A DNA stretch of 64,000 bases from Haemonchus contortus (Eukaryota; Nematoda; Chromadorea; Rhabditida; Trichostrongylidae), in contig LS997565.1 in the NCBI GenBank assembly GCA_000469685.2, positions 32,272,645 to 32,336,644 of the forward strand, read 5' to 3'. Shown in pieces: positions 58,501-64,000 of this stretch. The translations under genes and the position numbers were made by a program. How positions within the stretch are numbered: position 1 is the first letter of the stretch; each line of letters begins with the position of its first letter. Below the pieces are notes generated by a model that had not been told where the DNA came from, did no database searches, and saw only the letters and a list, made by a program, of their open reading frames with translations.

Positions 58501-61359
58501 TTTTGCAAGTGCAAATTTATTCGTTCAGAACCATAAATTTTGCGGACTTTGCATGTCTTCTTTCTTAGTTCACTGCCCATGCACTACTTTGCTTGACTGC
58601 ACTCCCATTATTCAAGTAAAAAGGGCATGTAAGAGCTACCGCGAATGGTGCCTCGAATTGCTCGAATCTCTTTTTCGCCTCCTCTGTTCTGATGTATCCT
58701 CTGGGCTGTTCTGAAGTATCCTCTGGGTGCTGTGGTGAACGTTGTGTTTCCATCCTTTTGGTACCTTCGAGAATGTTCCTTTTGAGAAACTCAAATCACA
58801 TCTCTGTTTACCGCTTTTCTTAGATCGTTTCGCTCAGCGGAAAGGTGTTTCTATCAAACTTCGGTTGAGGAATGGGGATATTTAAGCTGGATGACATTCC
58901 AGGTCGTTACTCCTCTGACAAAAGGGTTAAAGTAACTCTATAATTACTCTATTCATTTCTAGCCAGTACCTCGTTATATTGCTCGTTTATCTGAGTTTTA
59001 TCTGAGTTGGTTTGTGCCCATGTGTTTCTTCTCTTTAGATCATTTACATGGGGTCTCTCTTTGAGCGCTTTAGGTGGCTCATTTCACACAAACGAGTGAT
59101 TGAAGTACTAGTGTTACCGCCCACAGCTAATACTTTAGCTTTCTTACAAGTTGTTTGAACCACAGGCGCCACCGTGGTTTTGGCGTTACATTGCGTATTT
59201 CATGTTAATGTCATCGAGACTCTTTTCTTGGAAATCTTCAAATAGAATACCTCCATCCTTTGTATGGTCACTGAATGAATCTCGCTGTGCGTGAGAATCT
59301 TGTTGAATTCAAATCAGCCATTCGTATACAAACTTCGCTGAAGCTTTTCACTTCTTCCCACGTATGGGCTCTGCCGAGATTGCTGAGAGTACCAAATATT
59401 AGAATCACATCAACAAAAACGCATCAGGCTGAAATAAGTAATAACAAAGCAGCTCAGCGGTTCAATGCCGATATCGCTGACCGGCAGTGATGAGAAGGAG
59501 AGGACAAGTGGGATCACGGTAGTGTAGGATGGAGTAGGTAGGAGGTCAGGATAGGGTGTAATAGTGTAGGAGGTTAAGATGGATTGGGAGCAACTGCGCT
59601 CGCTGAAGAATTTTGACCCTAGCCAAGGTCGACGATATGATATTTTCGATGAGGTCACTGGTTGTTGGTACACTAAGGGGTTGCTGTTTCGCACGTTAAC
59701 AGGAGGGTCGAATCCTTCTGCTGTCATCCTAAAACCTTCCATGAGTCATCGAAAAAAATGTAATCTACTTGTTCGTATGTATTATTCTTCAGGTGATCCC
59801 TCATCATCCCTCTCACTGATCTCGCGAATCGAGATCCGCTTCGCAGATTTATGCGCTAGTGATTTTGGATTGAAGCGCTGATCATTGCCTATACTTATGA
59901 CTTCAGGGCACTAGGCCACTTTAGCATATTTCCTACGCCCCGAGCAATTTGTAATTTTGAAAACGCTGCAGGTCTCGCGATGGTTTGATACAATACTTCT
60001 TGATACATATAAGCAGCGAAATAAGTCGCTAACTCAATATTCTTGATAGTGCAACCAATGATATAGCTGATTACATCGTTCACGGGTTAATTTTCGCGGT
60101 ACATAAAGGTAGATTCACTCTGACTCGAATAAGGGCAAAAACAAGAATCAAAAAGAAAGTAAAAGAAAGGCTATCGACGATAATGCACCCGTGCTTTACA
60201 TAAATTTAACTCGTCCTATAGACCAAATCGATTCACTGCATAGACGGGAGACGCGCTCAAATCTTGCAGGGAGAGCTGACCTGCCTCTGAAAATTCTCTT
60301 TTCTTTATTCGCGAGCTCTAAGCATTCGTATCCCATTTGCGGGCTGCACGATGTCACTCGCTAGGAAACCAATTTTCCAGTTTCTCTGGTTCATTTGGAA
60401 CATCAATTATATACCTATACCAGTTCTATACCGGTATCGAAATTAGCAACATCCCATCAAAAAAGAAAATACTCGTTGTTAGGGCTGTTTAAAATTTGTC
60501 TTTGTCTTTTTCCTAATTCATCTCGAATCCGATCGATAGAATCGAAGGAGAATGAAAATCCTATGAGCCAGACGTCAAATGAAGATGCTAGTGAGAGCTC
60601 AACCTGGTCAAGATTACAATTGAAATTTCAAATTTCACAACCCTAAAAGTTTATTCGCTTTATGGGGAGAGGCACATTGGAGCACCTCTACCTCGAAGGT
60701 TGTTGCAACAGAGGGCAGCAGTAATAAGCAAATTCCAACTAGGCAGTCTGCTTCATCCTACTGCCCCATTTTCTAACTCCCCTGTTTTCTACATAGAAAA
60801 TAACTCGATGCGCCTTATTTTATCTCACTTCGCTTTTTCTACAGGCAGATCTAATCGATTTTTTCAACGGCCGCAATTTGAAATGAATTTAAATTCCCGT
60901 GCGCGCGGTAAATTGTAATAATTCAAATAAGTTGTTCCACGGCTCAAACGTGTCCATTCCGACTCATGCGACATGACCTTGTTTCATCAACGGTAGAAAC
61001 GGACGTCTCCCCCTCGATTAATCTCCCAAACATGACCGCCACTCTCGCCATCGTATTTATCCAAATAAGCAGAGCCATTCCCTAAGCAGTTTCACGTCGC
61101 CATTCAGAAGCTAGAACTATTGCAGTGTTTACCGGTTTACCGCAGAGGAAACAATTAACAAGTGTCCGTTTCGCTGTCTAAGTGAGCTTAGTTATTCGTG
61201 GATCGGCGTTTGCGTACTTCTGTTCGTTGCCGATGAATTGTTTGCGGATGCTTCACGCTTATTTTTCTGCTTGATTTTATGTATTTGCAGTGAAAAAGCA
61301 TAGTAGCCTGTGTGTTTGGTTGTTTCTTGACCAACTTCTGGTTCCATCAATTTTCCAAT
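55545..61359. other. Region without a recognised gene
   Basis: The longest open frame in the window (187 codons, minus strand, 55787-56350) is here but matches no family I know. The opposite strand is also open over part of it. The rest is low-complexity AT-rich sequence plus the tRNA-like repeat at 56.9 kb. Confidence 0.4.
56868..57070 (+). repeat. tRNA-like repeat, second SINE type
   Basis: GGTGGCCTAGCGGCTAGTGC resembles a tRNA A box. The following CTTGCAAAACGTTTTTGGGC recalls the AAAACG-rich part of the 62.5-63.6 kb inverted repeat. There is no foldable tRNA. Confidence 0.4.
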
Positions 61360-61365
61360 TTTCAG
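61360..61365 (+). promoter_or_regulatory. Possible spliced-leader trans-splice acceptor
   Basis: TTTCAG preceded by an AT-rich, T-rich run and followed after 14 bp by an ATG with a good open frame. It could equally be a cis-splice acceptor for an upstream non-coding exon; another acceptor (ATTTGCAG) lies at about 61290. Confidence 0.35.
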
Positions 61366-61379
61366 CTAATGACGTCGAG

Positions 61380-61550
61380 ATGAATGTGCCGCACACGTTC
61401 CACGTCAATAATCAGGTGCATCCTCAAGGTTCCGCGGATTCCAGCTCAGAAAGTGAGTTGAATGAGGACGAGATGCAACTTCCGCTTAATAGCTGCGATT
61501 GTCCTTGGCAGTCATCCAAGCTTTCTTTTAAGCTCTTTCTGTGCAATATC
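61380..61550 (+). CDS. Unrecognised gene, probable first coding exon
   Basis: Acceptor AATTTTCAG at 61365 sits 14 bp before this ATG, the usual spacing for a nematode spliced-leader site. The exon is 57 codons, ending at donor GTAAGA in phase 0. It encodes MNVPHTFHVNNQVHPQGSAD, then a Ser/Glu-rich acidic stretch (SSSESELNEDEMQLP) and a Cys-containing segment (NSCDCPW). I do not recognise the protein. An earlier donor (GTGAGT at about 61453) would shorten it. No following exon was found, so the gene probably runs off the right edge. Confidence 0.5.
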
Positions 61551-61689
61551 GTAAGACAAGTATATGATAAAAATGTGATCGAACTTGGAGTTTACACTGG
61601 GTAGTCATTTCTAAAATCCGTGCACATCTGAGCAAAGAGGTTCCAGGGCATTCGAGAAGTTGCATATTATTGGCCTTTTGTTAAAATCA

Positions 61690-61982
61690 GGGTGGAGGTG
61701 GTGTAGTGGCAAGTGGCGCACTATCTCACACACACGGTCAAGGGGTCGGTCGATGCCCGCCTAGGCCAACCAAGCCTTCCATCCCTCCGGGGTCGGTGAA
61801 TTGGTACCAGACTCGTCTGGGAGGATAAAAGCACTGACTTGTACGTCAGCTATCCACCGCAAGTCATTGAATAGGCCACATACGCACTCATTACGCCACT
61901 ACGATTCTGAATGGAAGTCGAGTCCGGGGGCGCATCCCTCAGACGGGATTAATTGACGCCAGAATTTATCCTTAAATTATCC
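61690..61982 (+). repeat. tRNA-derived SINE, copy 7
   Basis: GGTGGAGGTGGTGTAGTGGC head, shared body CCAACCAAGCCTTCCATCCC and GGTACCAGACTCGTCTGGGA, tail CAGACGGGATTAATTGACGC. The best-preserved body in the window; its B box is damaged (GGGGTCGGTCGATG). Confidence 0.85.
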
Positions 61983-62472
61983 TTTGTTAAAGTCACGGAT
62001 TTAGCTTATCTTGTTGGTGAAGTTAAGTTGTTAGTTTTTAAGATAATTATGTTTATTACGCTTAAAATCGGTGCTACAATCTCTGCGTATTCATGACATC
62101 GATGGGGAACATGTTACAGTGAAGTCAGGACTACAAACCAGCTGATAACGATAAACGTAGGCAAAAACCTCTACGCTTATAATTTGACTGCTCCCTCAGA
62201 GAAAAACAGGTACGCTAGATAAAAAGAGAGGAGGTAAACAACCAAACCCCGATACAAGTAAAAACAAATATGATGAATAACAAACGAAAAAGTAATCGCG
62301 ACTATAGTATCAGGAGAGAGGAAGTTGCCCTACTCATCATGTGGATCTATAATTAAATAAAAGTTCACGTTGAAAATGGTCTCTGAGATATCTCCATTGA
62401 GTGAACCTGTGACCCCTAAAGATAGAGGAGTCGGGTTGAAAAACGGCCAAGGCGTAACACGGACCCCAAAAT

Positions 62473-63622
62473 TGGCTTACCAGGGAAGGGTTCCAACTTC
62501 TCATGGAACTGCGAATAGAGACCTAGGTGTATCGATGGGCTTGGAAAGTTACTAAGAAATATTGAAGTTAGAGCTGCAAAATGACTACCAAAAAAGTTGT
62601 GAGCGTTCAAAGTTTGCGTGCTTAAGCATGGAGGCATAGTACCAGTTGATAAGCCAAGCTGCCCTCACTGGCTACAAGGGTCCCCGTGTGTAGTGGCAGT
62701 GCTTCCGTCTTCAGGTGTGCGCTGAGGGTTTGCTTCCCGTTGTCGTTTTTGCTTTTGCAAAACGCGCTTTCATCCAATTAAAAGCTCCTAAGCCATTTAT
62801 CCTACTAATTTAAGTTGACACTTTGTTCCGGCCATCATTTGAATCACCTGTCTTTCACCGATCACCGCACTCATTTAAGACTTCTACACATCATTTTTGT
62901 AACGATCTTTCATTTTCAACATCGAAACACACATACTCACACCCAAAGTAAAATAGTTCTGGGCACGCGAGAAAAGTCAACATCGATGAAACAACCCAAA
63001 GGTGTAAAAATGGGTAAAAATGGGTAAATAGAGAAAACGTGTAGATGGTGATGGTTGTAGAGAGACCACATGTACAAAATTAGGTTCGCATTATGTGCAT
63101 AACATATCTGCTTCACTCATCCCTTGGATTGTTTCACCAATATTCGTTTTTCACGTATATCTGTCTTGAGTGATTTAGGTTTCCCCCTCCACCTCGACAA
63201 ATTTCAATTAAGTGCGGTGATAGGTGATAGATAGGTGATCGCAAATGATGGCCTAATCAAAGCGTTAACTCAAATTAGTAAGAAAAACGGTTTAGGAGCT
63301 TTTATTCGGATGAAAACACGTTTTGCAAAAACGTAAAACGACGACGGGAAGCAAACCCCCCCCCCCCCATCGATCACCCGGAGAGGGAGAGCACCACCAC
63401 GGGCACCCTTGCAACCATTGCAGGCAGCTGGACTTATCAACTGGCACTATCTCTGCATGCTTAAGCATGCAAACTTCGAACGCTCACAACTTTTTTGTTA
63501 GAGTCATTTTGCAGTTTTAACTTCTATGTTTCTTAATAACTCTCAAAGCCCTACCGATATACCTAGGTCTTTATTCGAAGTTCCATGGGAAGTTGAAACC
63601 CTTTCCTGGTTAGCCGACTTAC
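62473..63622. repeat. Large inverted repeat (foldback element)
   Basis: Arms of about 320 bp (62473-62792 and 63294-63622) are inverted copies at roughly 80% identity, around a 500-bp centre. Shared blocks include CAAAATGACT, AAAAAAGTTGTGAGCGTTC, TTAAGCATG and ATAAAAGCTCCTAA. Each arm has a tRNA B-box-like GGGTTTGCTTCCCG. The right arm carries a 14-bp C run. Confidence 0.8.
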
Positions 63623-63841
63623 ACACGCCATGCAGACGAGTTGTTAATCGATGTAAAAGCTGTAGAGGTAGCGCCATTCGCGCTGGGACCCACATTGCAC
63701 GCAAGCAGCTTACTGCAGCCAGCTGTATGTGATCTCGCGCATATTTGAAGAGCTCCTTCGAATACCTCTTCCATGCAACTTCTGTCGTCACGTTTTCGTC
63801 CAAACCCTGATTTTACTTATTTTTAAAGCCTTATATTGCTC

Positions 63842-63939
63842 TGAGAATACACTAGTTTCTTTCGCTTCTTTGCAGTATTCTGAACCATCTTGAGAATACA
63901 CTGGTTTCTTTCGCTTCCTTGCACTATTCTGAACCATCT
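63842..63939 (+). repeat. Tandem duplication of a 49-bp unit
   Basis: Two adjacent copies starting TGAGAATACACTAGTTTCTT, with a few differences. Confidence 0.9.
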
Positions 63940-64000
63940 CTTCCATTACTCGTTTAGAACTAGATACCCGTAAAGTGTCGTGAACTGCAAAAATCCAAAG

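Noticed and set aside
59579..59881. 100-codon plus-strand frame and a tRNA-like B box (GAGGGTCGAATCCTTC)
   Set aside because: The B box lacks a base, no acceptor stem can be formed, and the open frame has no recognisable motif.
1..64000. Bacterial-type features: operons, ribosome binding sites, CRISPR arrays, riboswitches
   Set aside because: The window is clearly intron-bearing eukaryotic DNA. No regularly spaced short repeats or Shine-Dalgarno-led gene strings were seen.

Overview
The window is eukaryotic and nematode-like, most probably from a parasitic strongylid (hookworm-type) genome. Three things support this. The protein-coding signal is broken into small exons bounded by worm-style splice sites (acceptors such as TTTTCAG, donors such as GTAAGT or GTGAGT). 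Two introns are only about 55-60 bp long. One gene reads clearly as an animal bestrophin. There are no operons, bacterial genes, CRISPR arrays or convincing tRNA/rRNA genes. The species call is inference; the splice pattern and gene family are seen directly.

The main gene is a plus-strand bestrophin-family anion channel, at about 35997-55544. I could chain 17 exons with every splice phase in register, giving about 484 codons. The conserved core (exons 1-12) is firm: N-terminus, neck residues I77/F81/F85, the RFP motif, and the EDDDD calcium-clasp run. The C-terminal exons (13-17) rest on splice phase and composition only. Coding sequence is about 7% of the gene span. Introns hold a tRNA-derived SINE, two kinds of MITE, a Penelope-like element fragment, and two antisense LINE relics (RTE-like and CR1-like).

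Two smaller gene pieces are also supported. One is the 3' part of an unrecognised minus-strand gene at 15563-16003 (three phase-consistent exons). The other is a first coding exon on the plus strand at 61380-61550, with a trans-splice-like acceptor 14 bp upstream of its ATG; it probably continues past the right edge.

Region by region: 1-5.5 kb has no recognised gene; 5.56-6.42 kb is a decayed minus-strand LINE reverse transcriptase; 6.5-8.9 kb carries two MITEs; 8.95-10.0 kb is a 128-bp minisatellite; 10.9 kb is a SINE; 11.6-13.2 kb is a complete but dead Tc1-type transposon; 14.2-14.9 kb holds microsatellites and minisatellite-related sequence; 15.6-16.0 kb is the small gene; 16.4 kb is a MITE; 18.56-19.84 kb is a full-length dead mariner; 20.87-21.44 kb is a deleted mariner; 23.7-25.6 kb is a repeated block; 26.3-35.2 kb is SINE-rich with no solid gene; 36.0-55.5 kb is the bestrophin gene; 56-61 kb has little; 61.4 kb is the new exon; 62.5-63.6 kb is a large inverted repeat.

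I found no undescribed enzymatic or defence system. The most interesting items are structural: the inverted-arm Penelope fragment, the direct repeats that bracket the calcium-clasp exon, a foldback element nested in an RTE LINE, and two mariner derivatives that share one internal deletion.
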